Under the pieces are notes generated by a model. That model did not search any database. It had not been told where the DNA came from and saw only the letters and a program-made list of their open reading frames with translations. Below, piece after piece: positions 1 to 7,606 of a stretch of DNA of 30,287 nucleotides. Position 1 is the stretch's first letter; each line of letters begins with the position of its first letter. The DNA is taken from positions 1 to 30,287 of IMG/VR virus record IMGVR_UViG_3300035698_007864; one strand, 5' to 3'. This DNA comes from a virus. Position numbers and translations under genes: made by a program.

Positions 1-1706
1 TGGGGGTTGGCCATTGTTCCTTCGGTCCCAGTCCCCCTTCCACAGCATGATGCAGGCTGACTCCCCGGCGTCCCTGTGACTCCTGGGTTATCTTCCGGGT
101 CGTCGTTCCGTCCCGTGAGTTCTGACAGTCCGGGGTTGGCCATCTCACGGCCCCTCCCAGTGTCGTCCCGCCCGTTTGACCCGATGTCCTGTCCCACGAT
201 ACCTGGTCGCAACTGCTCGCTGTTGGGGTTGGGTACTTCCGCATCGGTTTCATTCGATTCGGTTCCAATGACCCCCCTATCATCGCTTCGGCTTCTTCCT
301 TTGAAATCTCCCCCGATTCGACTTTCTTCCGCATCTGTTTGATCATCCCTTCCGACCGTGCCATTGACGCTGTCGGTGTCGGGAACATTGCGGACGATGT
401 CCCTTCGTTCATCACCACGGCTTCCCCTGGTGTGATTGTTCCTTCGGCCACCAGCTTCTTCAGCCGGTCCTTGGTGCCGGACCCCCCGATTAATCCCGTT
501 GTCCTGGGTGTTGGGAAGGTCGTCCGTTCTTCTTTCAGTTTGACCAGATTCCGAAGTCGCTGGTCTGTACTCTTCATTTCCCCCGCCCGGACTCTGGCCA
601 TTACTTTTGGCCCGTCGGACTCGTGGTCTTGTGCTGTTGGGGTCGGCCATGTCTGGCAGGTTTGCTGGGTCGATTTCCCACCAGAAATTTCTTCTTGTGC
701 TACTTCCGCTGACAGGTGGTGATTGGCTGCCATCTTTTTGCAGACTGGAGTCCTCGGATTCCCTGGGCTTTTCCATGACGAAGCCGTCGGTGTTGCCCAG
801 TTCCTTTCTTCCGATTGCTTCGCTGCAATGTTCAACGGTCGATGGAGGTTGATTCCCTGCTTGGCTTTCCGTTGCCGTCTCAGTTCCCAGTCGGTTGGGT
901 CGTCCGCTTTCCCGGCTCTCTGTCCGTCCATCGAATAAGGGGTCGGCCACTTCACGTCCAGGTGCCCGTGTTTCGCCTGGTGTCCTAGACCCTTGTAGTG
1001 ATTCCCCGGCCCCCCCGGTGTCGCATCGTAGGCTACGGCTGTTGGGAACACTCCCTGAAGTTTCGTTCCGTTGGTAGTGTGGGGTATCTTGCCCTGCCCA
1101 TTGTTTGATCGATTCGACGACGGTTTTTGTGGGGTACATAACTGTTCCCCAGGGTTCATCTTTGATTTCCCAGCCGTCTGGAGCAAGTCCAGATTCAGGT
1201 ACTCCGTCCCAGTTTCTAAATGCAAGGATCCAGACTCGATTGCGTTTATGAGGTGCTCCGACGCCAGAAGCGGGTACAACGTCCCAGATAACGCCATACC
1301 CGAGCTTATGAAAGTCTGCAAGGATGGTACCGAAGTACTCCTGCCGAAGGAGCCCTGGGACGTTTTCCAGGAGTGCGAACTTGGGTCGTACCTCACCGAT
1401 GATTCTGGAAGTGTCAGGCCACAGATTTCGATGGTCTTTTTCGCCTTTTTGCTGTCCAGCCACGGACCAAGGTTGGCAGGGGAATCCTCCAGTGACGATA
1501 TGAACTTTTCCACGCCATGGTTTTCCATCAAAGGTGGTGACATTGTCCCAGATGGGTGCTTCGTGGAGGCATCCGTCTTTGATTCGGTTGGCAAGGATTT
1601 CGGCACAATACCTCTCGTGTTCGACGTAGCAAACTGACCGCCATCCGAGAAGGAGCCCACCAAGGATTCCTCCTCCAGACCCGGCATATAAAGCCAACTC
1701 ATTCAT
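1..1706 (-). CDS. DNA cytosine-C5 methyltransferase, partial (C-terminus beyond window edge)
   Basis: Reading the minus strand from the ATG at 1706-1704 gives an open frame with no stop to base 1 (568 codons seen). It should transfer a methyl group from SAM to C5 of cytosine in DNA. Visible family motifs: motif I with AGSGGG near residues 8-13; motif IV GGFPCQPWS with catalytic Cys77; motif VI ENV at 114-116; a motif VIII-like HKRNRVW at 153-159. After about residue 190 comes a hydrophilic, Gly/Arg/Asn/Asp-rich stretch of nearly 380 residues. It carries degenerate returning units such as EVADP, DMADP, DLPNT, NVPDT, EVPNP and EMANP, where the target-recognition region would start. Motifs IX and X are not reached. 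An SD (GGTGGAGG on the minus strand, 1718-1711) lies four bases upstream of the start. It is transcribed divergently from the structural genes. In a phage it probably protects DNA from host restriction (inference). Family assignment is firm; specificity is unknown. Confidence 0.93.
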   Translation of the reverse strand, partial: MNELALYAGSGGGILGGLLLGWRSVCYVEHERYCAEILANRIKDGCLHEAPIWDNVTTFDGKPWRGKVHIVTGGFPCQPWSVAGQQKGEKDHRNLWPDTSRIIGEVRPKFALLENVPGLLRQEYFGTILADFHKLGYGVIWDVVPASGVGAPHKRNRVWILAFRNWDGVPESGLAPDGWEIKDEPWGTVMYPTKTVVESIKQWAGQDTPHYQRNETSGSVPNSRSLRCDTGGAGESLQGSRTPGETRAPGREVADPLFDGRTESRESGRPNRLGTETATESQAGNQPPSTVEHCSEAIGRKELGNTDGFVMEKPRESEDSSLQKDGSQSPPVSGSSTRRNFWWEIDPANLPDMADPNSTRPRVRRAKSNGQSPGGGNEEYRPATSESGQTERRTDDLPNTQDNGINRGVRHQGPAEEAGGRRNNHTRGSRGDERRDIVRNVPDTDSVNGTVGRDDQTDAEESRIGGDFKGRSRSDDRGVIGTESNETDAEVPNPNSEQLRPGIVGQDIGSNGRDDTGRGREMANPGLSELTGRNDDPEDNPGVTGTPGSQPASCCGRGTGTEGTMANP

Positions 1707-1839
1707 TCTACCTCCACCTATACAGGTCGCTAAGATTCGTTTCCAACGGTCTATGATACAATGAGGCACCATCTTTTTCGAGAAGATTTTCCCCAGGGGC
1801 CTCATTTTCTTCATTTTAAGTCCGCTGGGGTGATACTTT

Positions 1840-1846
1840 GTTTATA
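1840..1846 (+). promoter_or_regulatory. Putative phage late-promoter element GTTTATA (site 1)
   Basis: GTTTATA begins 53 bases upstream of the ATG at 1893. It matches the motif found before the genes at 5186, 21535 and 27680, and, as GTTTATG, before 3928 and 15003. No conserved -35 box is visible, as with T4-type late promoters that carry only a -10-like element. Promoter function is inferred from recurrence and position. Confidence 0.5.
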
Positions 1847-1859
1847 TCCTGGGTCTTTT

Positions 1860-1882
1860 GGGTGATGGAAGGTCTATCACCC
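1860..1882 (+). promoter_or_regulatory. Inverted repeat immediately upstream of the SD of the 1893 gene
   Basis: GGGTGAT (1860-1866) and ATCACCC (1876-1882) form a perfect 7-bp stem with a 9-base loop. It ends one base before the SD GGAGG (1884-1888), which lies four bases from the ATG at 1893. It may modulate ribosome access or be an operator; only the symmetry and position are observed. Confidence 0.45.
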
Positions 1883-1892
1883 TGGAGGTTGG

Positions 1893-3599
1893 ATGGTGTC
1901 GAGTAAGCAAAACTGCCCCTACTGTGGTCAGGCAATCCCTGACGCTATCGGTAGTCTTCGAGACATCGGGGTGGAAGTCTTTCAACGCCGTCATCCTACG
2001 GCAACGGCTAAGGGCCGAACATTCGTCTTGTCCAAACATACCTATGTCATTCGAGTCGCCCGTCTGTCAGTGGTGAAAAAGAAACGCCGCTGGGCGTTCT
2101 ATTGTGGAAAGACCGAAGCTGACTTCTACTACTTCGTGGGGCTCAGTGGTACAGGGGCTGAAGTCATCAACCTCTGGAAAATCCCGACACACTCCGTTGC
2201 TGGCAAGAAAGTCATCAACATCTCTGATACGAAACACAATCAATGGCTTCAATTCCGGGTCTATTCCTTTAATGAAACGAAGGAACCGATTCGGGTATTT
2301 GACAAACACTCTGAGGAGGGTGACATGGGACCGATTCGATTCAAGTCTGGGGAGTTCCTTCGATTCACAGCGCTACTGGCTTTCACCATCGGTGAAGTTC
2401 AGTTGGGCCCCAATCAAGGACTCGCTATCCGTAAGGGCGATGTCCTGGAATTTGACGGCATGGTTATGCAGTACGGTGGTCAAACCTACCGAGCCCCGAC
2501 AGTGATGAACGCTTTGCGGGCTGGCTGGTTGATTCATGACCAGCACAGCGAAGTGAATGCCGACGACTACTCTTATGTCCCCCCTTCTGCTGGAATCAAG
2601 ATGGGGGCTGTGGATGAATACAAGGCCAAGCAAGAAGGGCGAGAAGGGCAGCGACATGCCCCTGAAATCATCACACAGAACGACCACCTGGTCAGCACTG
2701 TCACCCAGCATCAGCAGCGTGTTGAACAAGCGAATGAAGTGGCGTGGGACCAACGAACAAACGCTGTCCCGACTGTGGCCCAGCCCCAGCCAGAACCACA
2801 GCCGAATCAACAGCCACAATCAGCAAGACAGGCTCCTCAGCCGTCTCACATTGACCGGTCGGTTCCTGCATCGGTAGTACGAAAGGACGACCATGCTGGT
2901 ATGGCGGCGGCTCGGCAAGCTTCAGGGGCAGGGATGGTTCAAGAAGGCGAAGTCAAGGTTGTTAGCAACATCCCGATTCGTCAGGCGGCTAAGGGTGGGG
3001 TAACAGACGTGTCGCATGTTCCTTCAAATATCGGTGCGGTAGCAAACCCGCTGCTTCAACCTCGACCATCCCAGATGGGTCAGACTTCGACGTTTGAGGA
3101 ACAAGGCGTCGCCGGTTCTGGAATCATTCGGGACGTTCGTGGCAACGTTATGCAACAGCAACTTCCAACACCACCAGCAGGGCTTCCCTTGACCGGTGCT
3201 GTGGTAGTTGATCGGATGGAAGACATCCCCGGTGCCCTTGAACCAGCGGCACGGCCCGTACAGGCTACTTCGGAACCTGGTTTGAATGACCTTCCCGCTG
3301 ACGATGGTTTCGACTTTGAACCTCCGGCTGTTCCTGAAGACATGGTCGAATTCCTGGCAGGGTACAAGCCTGACAAGTTGATGGCTCACAAAGTCCTGGC
3401 CGCTAGAACAGTGTGGTCGAACTTCCCAGCGAACTACCCATTCAAGGCGAAAGTCGCTACTCGAATTGAAGCGTGTCAGTTTGTGTCTGACCAGCCGGTC
3501 TGTATTCAGGCTATCTTCATCGCTGAATCTGCTTCTTTTCAGAAGAAGATGGCTGAGTCCTTCCCCGTCATTCAAAAGCTGTTGGATTCCCTGTCCTAA
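1893..3599 (+). CDS. Hypothetical late protein with N-terminal CxxC and Pro/Gln-rich middle (568 aa)
   Basis: I do not recognise a named family. The N-terminus has a single CPYC knuckle (Cys8, Cys11). A compact basic domain follows to about residue 145, with aromatic and Trp-containing strands around LWKIPTHSV. A second segment near residues 165-215 (GDVLEFDGMVMQYGG, then an ALRAGWLI stretch) resembles a short domain I recall from virion proteins of large phages. Residues 265-450 are rich in Gln, Pro and Ala and probably disordered. A folded C-terminal segment (about 480-568) ends in predicted helices. The ATG at 1893 is chosen because GGAGG sits four bases upstream. It is the first rightward gene after the divergent region, and a structural or assembly role is inferred from its neighbours. 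No catalytic motif is visible. Confidence 0.85.
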   Translation: MVSSKQNCPYCGQAIPDAIGSLRDIGVEVFQRRHPTATAKGRTFVLSKHTYVIRVARLSVVKKKRRWAFYCGKTEADFYYFVGLSGTGAEVINLWKIPTHSVAGKKVINISDTKHNQWLQFRVYSFNETKEPIRVFDKHSEEGDMGPIRFKSGEFLRFTALLAFTIGEVQLGPNQGLAIRKGDVLEFDGMVMQYGGQTYRAPTVMNALRAGWLIHDQHSEVNADDYSYVPPSAGIKMGAVDEYKAKQEGREGQRHAPEIITQNDHLVSTVTQHQQRVEQANEVAWDQRTNAVPTVAQPQPEPQPNQQPQSARQAPQPSHIDRSVPASVVRKDDHAGMAAARQASGAGMVQEGEVKVVSNIPIRQAAKGGVTDVSHVPSNIGAVANPLLQPRPSQMGQTSTFEEQGVAGSGIIRDVRGNVMQQQLPTPPAGLPLTGAVVVDRMEDIPGALEPAARPVQATSEPGLNDLPADDGFDFEPPAVPEDMVEFLAGYKPDKLMAHKVLAARTVWSNFPANYPFKAKVATRIEACQFVSDQPVCIQAIFIAESASFQKKMAESFPVIQKLLDSLS

Positions 3600-3676
3600 C
3601 TTTGTAGGGCACAACTTCCCACCCAAGGCGTATCTCTATTGTGGCACTCAGAAAGTTCAACGATGGAGGAATCGCA

Positions 3677-3886
3677 ATGAGACATTTTTCAACACTTCAG
3701 GTCGGTCAGAAAGTTCGTTTTGGTCGTGGTAATGGCGAACAGACCCTGGGTGAAATCGTCAAGGTCAACTTGAAACGCCTCAAGGTGAAGATTCTTGAAG
3801 ACCGGGGAAGTCGGTCACAGGCCGGAACAGTCTGGTCGGTCCCCCCCAGTCTGTGTCGGCACGCAAAGGAATCCCAGACAGCCTAA
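3677..3886 (+). CDS. Small basic protein, KOW/SH3-like (69 aa)
   Basis: The frame is open from 3641, but the ATG at 3677 is preferred because GGAGGA (3665-3670) lies six bases before it, while the 3641 ATG has no SD. The product is short and basic, with a beta-rich pattern: VGQKVRFGRG, then GEIVKVNLKRLKVKILEDRG, then a conserved-looking AGTVWSVPPSL. This is reminiscent of small KOW/SH3-like barrels in phage proteins. There is no catalytic motif and no membrane segment. It sits between two late-type genes. Function is unknown. Confidence 0.75.
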   Translation: MRHFSTLQVGQKVRFGRGNGEQTLGEIVKVNLKRLKVKILEDRGSRSQAGTVWSVPPSLCRHAKESQTA

Positions 3887-3889
3887 ACT

Positions 3890-3896
3890 GTTTATG
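3890..3896 (+). promoter_or_regulatory. Putative phage late-promoter element GTTTATG (site 2)
   Basis: GTTTATG starts 38 bases upstream of the ATG at 3928, a few bases after the stop of the preceding small gene. It overlaps the left arm of the inverted repeat at 3894-3925. Assignment rests on similarity to the other GTTTAT(A/G) sites. Confidence 0.45.
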
Positions 3897-3925
3897 GTAG
3901 CCTTCTTGTAAGGGAGGGCTACCAT
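3894..3925 (+). promoter_or_regulatory. 9-bp inverted repeat containing the SD of the 3928 gene
   Basis: ATGGTAGCC (3894-3902) and GGCTACCAT (3917-3925) are perfect complements around a 14-base loop. The SD AGGGAGGG (3911-3918) lies in the loop and the first bases of the right arm, and the start codon at 3928 follows two bases after the stem. The hairpin could present or hinder the SD, or the palindrome could bind a dimeric repressor. Function is inferred. Confidence 0.55.
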
Positions 3926-3927
3926 TT

Positions 3928-4332
3928 ATGTCTCCAAACAAACTTGCCATTCGAGTCGCAGCACGCTACGCCAAGGATATTGACGAAGCCAAGCGTGTAT
4001 TCGTGATTCATCGCTTATCCGAAGCCCGCAAAGCGTTCTACAGTATCAAGGAAAGGTTGGTCGGGATGGCCACTCTTCTTCCAGAGCTACCTCTTGAAGG
4101 TAAGGACAGTGTTTACCAGTATGTTGGTGACCATATCCTTGCCTTGCCTGATGAGTTGGCTACCCTAGAAGAATCCTTGAATGCTGTCGCCCTTGCCATA
4201 TCTGAAATCGAAATCAATAAACTGAAAGAGATCCTTCCCAAGCAACTAGTGGAAGAATTCAAAGGTATTAGGGACGTAAGGATGTCCCCTATGCCTCCTT
4301 CCCCTAAAGAGGAAGCCAATGACCCCTGGTAA
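3928..4332 (+). CDS. Hypothetical helical protein (134 aa)
   Basis: This protein is predicted to be mostly alpha-helical, with charged amphipathic stretches and a Pro-rich, acidic C-terminus (PMPPSPKEE). The start is supported by AGGGAGGG nine bases upstream. It overlaps the next gene by 14 bases, suggesting translational coupling. No known domain or motif was recognised. Likely a virion or assembly component by context only. Confidence 0.75.
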   Translation: MSPNKLAIRVAARYAKDIDEAKRVFVIHRLSEARKAFYSIKERLVGMATLLPELPLEGKDSVYQYVGDHILALPDELATLEESLNAVALAISEIEINKLKEILPKQLVEEFKGIRDVRMSPMPPSPKEEANDPW

Positions 4333-5149
4333 GTTTTTCGTCGTCTCTGAGGCTTTCTGGGAGATGTTTGAAACCCAGGAAACATTCAAGACACTCTGGG
4401 AAATGATTGCCGCCACTCCAGAAGGGGTTCGTCAGGTTCACATTCGGGACATTCCTACAGAATCTATTGTCAAGGGGTCTGTAGAAGACCACGGTGGCTC
4501 CCATACCTTTGATAGACCTGATGTCCCTGATGAAGAACGACATACCTACTACACTCAGATACTGAGCCCGACGATGGATCCTGGTAACCTCGAATTCAAT
4601 CGGGGGGATGTTGGGACGGGTCTACGTGGCGGTTCGATTGAACAGATATCTCGGTCGGTCGTGTCCAGGTATATGGAAGAACACTTCCCGGTGGTTCTTA
4701 CAGTCGATGCTCTGCAACACCGTGAAGCGGTGCTGGTAGATAAGCTCATATCATCGGCGCCGGGTCCAATTCGACACAAGGCCGGTAGCTGTTCTGTGAA
4801 GCTCATTCGGTTGACGCCCAAGTACCACCGGTGGATTTACGGGGTCAACTGTGGGAAAGACACCCATACAGTCAGATTGAAGGTGCTTCGGAAGGATAAG
4901 CGGGTACGTCAGATAGGTAAGTCCCATGTCCTGGCATCGTGTTCCTGTCCGTTCTGGGTGTACTATGGATGTGAGTACCACGCTAAACAGCAAGGGTACC
5001 TTAGTGGGCGTCCCCGTGGAACACTACAGGCCCCTGAAGTTCGTGACTCTGAAGGGGCGAATCTGATTTGTAAACATGTGTACGCAGCATTGTCTGGGTT
5101 ACAGCGAAAGGACCTCTACGTCCCGGCCCCGAATCCAGACAAGCGTTAG
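4319..5149 (+). CDS. SWIM-type zinc-finger protein (276 aa)
   Basis: The C-terminal part carries a CxC ... CxH signature: Cys208 and Cys210 in SCSCPFW, then Cys251 and His253 in ICKHVYAAL. This matches the SWIM pattern, a zinc-binding fold used for DNA or protein contact. There are extra Cys218 and His221, and an insert of about 30 residues between the halves. The N-terminal 150 residues are acidic and aromatic without a recognised domain. The ATG at 4319 lies inside the end of the preceding gene and has GAGGAAG just upstream. The GTTTATA motif begins four bases after the stop. Similar SWIM proteins occur in large phages, to my recollection, with unknown role. Confidence 0.8.
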   Translation: MTPGKFFVVSEAFWEMFETQETFKTLWEMIAATPEGVRQVHIRDIPTESIVKGSVEDHGGSHTFDRPDVPDEERHTYYTQILSPTMDPGNLEFNRGDVGTGLRGGSIEQISRSVVSRYMEEHFPVVLTVDALQHREAVLVDKLISSAPGPIRHKAGSCSVKLIRLTPKYHRWIYGVNCGKDTHTVRLKVLRKDKRVRQIGKSHVLASCSCPFWVYYGCEYHAKQQGYLSGRPRGTLQAPEVRDSEGANLICKHVYAALSGLQRKDLYVPAPNPDKR

Positions 5150-5152
5150 TCC

Positions 5153-5159
5153 GTTTATA
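5153..5159 (+). promoter_or_regulatory. Putative phage late-promoter element GTTTATA (site 3)
   Basis: The 14-base string TAGTCCGTTTATAG at 5147-5160 is identical to the one at 27605-27618, and in both places the leading TAG is the stop of the upstream gene. The motif begins 33 bases before the TTG start at 5186. Confidence 0.55.
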
Positions 5160-5185
5160 GGGGCAGATAATTAGGAGGACTGAAC

Positions 5186-5572
5186 TTGATTTACGGATTC
5201 AAATGTGACGTTTGTGGGAAGACAGAAGATGTTTCCCGTACTGTAGCCGACCGGAACACCCCATTCCTCTGTTCACAAGATAGCTGTGAGGGAACGATGT
5301 GTCGTGGCTTTGATGCTACGGGGATTGACTTCGTACTGAAAGGGTATGGTTGGGCCTCGAAAGACGGTCGAGAAAAGAAGTACCGGGAAAAGCGGTCTGA
5401 TGAAATGGGCCGTAAGATGCACGACTCCCACCCCAGGTCTAAAATGCTTCCGAACTACAAAGGGAAGCAGACTGGAACCTGGAAGGAAGCTCAACAGTTA
5501 GCCAAGAAAGACGGGAAGAACTCCCGGTCATATACCAATAAAGTGAAGCAGGAACAGGCTGGGGCAATTTAG
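5186..5572 (+). CDS. FmdB-like zinc-ribbon protein, TTG start (128 aa)
   Basis: The protein opens with a zinc ribbon of FmdB type: Cys7 and Cys10 in FKCDVCG, then Cys29, Cys34 and Cys39 about 20 residues later. The rest is Lys/Arg-rich and likely extended (residues 55-128). FmdB-type ribbons are common in phage late regions, probably binding nucleic acid or regulating transcription, but this is not established here. The TTG start is chosen because AGGAGG (5173-5178) precedes it at seven bases and no ATG fits. It is the first gene after a GTTTATA motif. A second FmdB-like gene at 21535 has the same context. Confidence 0.82.
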   Translation: MIYGFKCDVCGKTEDVSRTVADRNTPFLCSQDSCEGTMCRGFDATGIDFVLKGYGWASKDGREKKYREKRSDEMGRKMHDSHPRSKMLPNYKGKQTGTWKEAQQLAKKDGKNSRSYTNKVKQEQAGAI

Positions 5573-5598
5573 GTCTCGGTTTCATAGGGAGGAAATTA

Positions 5599-6627
5599 AT
5601 GAAAAGATTCACCCATGCCAGGGCAAATGGAAGCAAGATTCTTCTGGAAGGACTGGCTGACGGTCGTCCAATCAAAGAGAATGGGTACCTGAAGAAGCAA
5701 GCGGTCTACCTCCCACCAACCAAAGAATTCACACGATACGCTTGTACTGAATTCTTGGAAACCTGGACTGGGGTTGCGGGGCTGACTTTTGCTGACCTGG
5801 GCTTACCAGAATTTGAAGAAACCGTCGAAGTTTCAGGTTATGTGGACGTAGTCTGGGATGATGGCGCCCCACTTCCGGCAAAGTTATCCGAATTGGTCAC
5901 CGATGGCTACATGGCTGAACAGGACTTCGATAGTATCCTGACTGAATCGCCCACTTCTGGTTTGCTGACTGGTGGGCCGACGCTCACTGGAATCGTGTAC
6001 GCTTACCCCGGTGACCTTGTCATCACAGGGACAAACCTGACAGCGGTCAGCCCGCTGACCACTGAAATCACGCTCATCCATCCGGCACTGATTGAAGGTA
6101 CTGAAGCTTCAGCGACCAAATCGTTCGGAGCTACCGCCCGGTACATCTTCCTTCGGAACAATATTGACCAGAATTGGGTGAAGGTTCCGTTTGTTGGGGA
6201 CATGACTGCTGCCCAGTGTGTCGCCAAGATCAATTCGGTCGTAGCGTCATACATATCAAACGGCAAGGGTCTTGGTGGAAGTTGGAAGAAGTACTCCCCG
6301 AACATAGTTGCCAGGACTCCAAGCGATGAAGTCATGCTCTTCTCATTTGGTGGGGTCGTTCGGCTGGAACTCGCTTCGGAAGCGGTTGTGGTTGCCGATG
6401 GCAAGCTTGCGGCGAATACCCTTCTCCTGGGTGCGGCGTTCTCTACTGGGTCCATCGACACCGGTGTGGTTCGAGGCACTGTTGCTCAAGCCGACATTAC
6501 CGCAGGTGGAGGGGGGACAACCCTGACAATCGCTGCGGCTGACCTTCCTTCTGGGGTAGCAGTTCCTGACTTTGCATATATCAATATCAACGGCTTTGAC
6601 CTGGTCACTTACGTGGACGGGCCGTAA
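5599..6627 (+). CDS. Virion structural protein, first of a tandem pair (342 aa)
   Basis: This is a beta-rich, low-Cys protein with the Gly/Thr/Val/Ala composition typical of phage head or tail proteins. No enzyme motif is visible. It shares a layout with the next gene: VYLPPT near residue 35, SGYVDVVW near 80, a Gly/Thr-rich middle, and a GVVRGTVAQADITAGG segment near 285 matching GRMTQAQIEAGG in the neighbour. This suggests duplication and divergence. The ATG at 5599 has GGGAGGAAA just upstream. It could be a head decoration, neck or tail protein; which one cannot be decided from sequence alone. Confidence 0.8.
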   Translation: MKRFTHARANGSKILLEGLADGRPIKENGYLKKQAVYLPPTKEFTRYACTEFLETWTGVAGLTFADLGLPEFEETVEVSGYVDVVWDDGAPLPAKLSELVTDGYMAEQDFDSILTESPTSGLLTGGPTLTGIVYAYPGDLVITGTNLTAVSPLTTEITLIHPALIEGTEASATKSFGATARYIFLRNNIDQNWVKVPFVGDMTAAQCVAKINSVVASYISNGKGLGGSWKKYSPNIVARTPSDEVMLFSFGGVVRLELASEAVVVADGKLAANTLLLGAAFSTGSIDTGVVRGTVAQADITAGGGGTTLTIAAADLPSGVAVPDFAYININGFDLVTYVDGP

Positions 6628-6642
6628 GATAAGGAGTGAATC

Positions 6643-7602
6643 ATGGCTACGAATGTACGGTTGGTTAGAAAGGTTGGGGCTACAGCGTCGATGCTGGTTC
6701 GAGGGGTGTACCCGGGCCATGGTGGAAAGGCCGGGGATCCGTTGGTTCGGACGAAGCAAGAAGTCTACGTTCCAGCAACTGGAACGGCTGGTATCCTGAG
6801 TGCCGCTGGGTTGGAAACAACCACGTCTGTTCAGGGATACATTGACCTTGGCTACACAATGGATGTTCAGCGGATGCTGGCATCTGGTGGAAGCATCTAC
6901 CAGATGCTAGCTGAAGGGGAACTAAGTTCAGCGGCAAGTTTTGATGATACCGCCCTTGCCGCTCCGGTATTGACTTCTGCGGCCCTCGTTAGTGCAACTC
7001 CACCCTACATCGTTGAGCACCTATCGTTGGTCGGATTACGTCTGATTTCAATGACACCAGAAGTAACTTCGGTAAGTTTCACACTACCGGGGAAAGCAAC
7101 TGGGGTCACTGGTGGGGCAACGAAAAATACTGTGGCAGCAACTGTGCTCACCCTCAGTGATGCCAGCGGTGTGAACAAGTCGTTCATCGTCACAGCGTCA
7201 GCGGTTCTGGCGAATGCCGCCCTTGCCAAGGAATTGATGCAAGGGTTTGAAGACGATGGCTTTGACGCCTTTGTTGACTACGATGCTGGAACCGGGGCGT
7301 TTACTCTGTACAGTGTGAACGGCACACTGACAGTGGTTGCTTCGACCCTCGCAACGGCTTTGGGAATCACAGTTGGTGCTTATGCCCCAACGACACGTGG
7401 GAGGATGACTCAGGCTCAGATTGAAGCTGGGGGGTCGATTGCTACGGCTGAAATCCAAATAAATGCTACTAATCCGTCGCTACCTGCGGCGATTGCAACA
7501 GGGGACTTCATCAAGGTGGTCGCTGGTGGAAGTATCGCCACACGAAGTGTTGTGTATGACGGCGAAACATTCACAGTGAACTTCATCAAGATGCCTGCGT
7601 AA
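6643..7602 (+). CDS. Virion structural protein, second of a tandem pair (319 aa)
   Basis: This resembles the preceding gene in order of segments: VYVPAT near residue 43, VQGYIDLGYT near 65, and RGRMTQAQIEAGG near 255. The central part (about residues 165-245) has the pattern of a small domain I recall from phage tail and sheath proteins: Thr/Val-rich strands, a helix with repeated Ala, then TALGITVGAY. The start follows AAGGAG by about five bases, 15 bases after the previous stop. Probably a virion component; the exact role is unknown. Confidence 0.8.
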   Translation: MATNVRLVRKVGATASMLVRGVYPGHGGKAGDPLVRTKQEVYVPATGTAGILSAAGLETTTSVQGYIDLGYTMDVQRMLASGGSIYQMLAEGELSSAASFDDTALAAPVLTSAALVSATPPYIVEHLSLVGLRLISMTPEVTSVSFTLPGKATGVTGGATKNTVAATVLTLSDASGVNKSFIVTASAVLANAALAKELMQGFEDDGFDAFVDYDAGTGAFTLYSVNGTLTVVASTLATALGITVGAYAPTTRGRMTQAQIEAGGSIATAEIQINATNPSLPAAIATGDFIKVVAGGSIATRSVVYDGETFTVNFIKMPA

Positions 7603-7606
7603 ACGG

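Larger units (their letters stand above)
1707..1892. promoter_or_regulatory. Divergent intergenic region between methyltransferase and the rightward late genes
   Basis: This 186-base gap separates the leftward methyltransferase from the rightward gene at 1893. It contains an outer inverted repeat ATGAGGC (1761-1767) / GCCTCAT (1799-1805), enclosing a smaller ATCTT/AAGAT repeat and followed by T-rich sequence. It also holds the GTTTATA motif at 1840-1846 and a third inverted repeat at 1860-1882. The ATGAGGC repeat could be an operator or a terminator-like hairpin. No convincing paired -35/-10 promoter for the methyltransferase was found: a TATCAT-like box exists on the minus strand without a good -35. 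Confidence 0.4.

Noticed and set aside
1244-1250. GTTTATG as another late promoter site
   Set aside because: It lies within the methyltransferase coding region with no rightward gene following. A similar copy near 24838 lies inside the sheath gene, so GTTTATG alone is weak evidence.
76-1637. A chain of rightward reading frames of 60-188 codons
   Set aside because: They lie antisense to the continuous leftward methyltransferase frame, which has clear catalytic motifs and an SD. Their translations are Ser/Pro/Phe-rich without motifs.
1858-2076. Rightward frame starting inside the 1860-1882 inverted repeat
   Set aside because: It overlaps the start of the 1893 gene in another frame and has no proper SD.
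3024-3626. 200-codon minus-strand frame
   Set aside because: It is antisense to the Pro/Gln-rich part of the 1893 gene, where codon bias keeps the opposite frame open.
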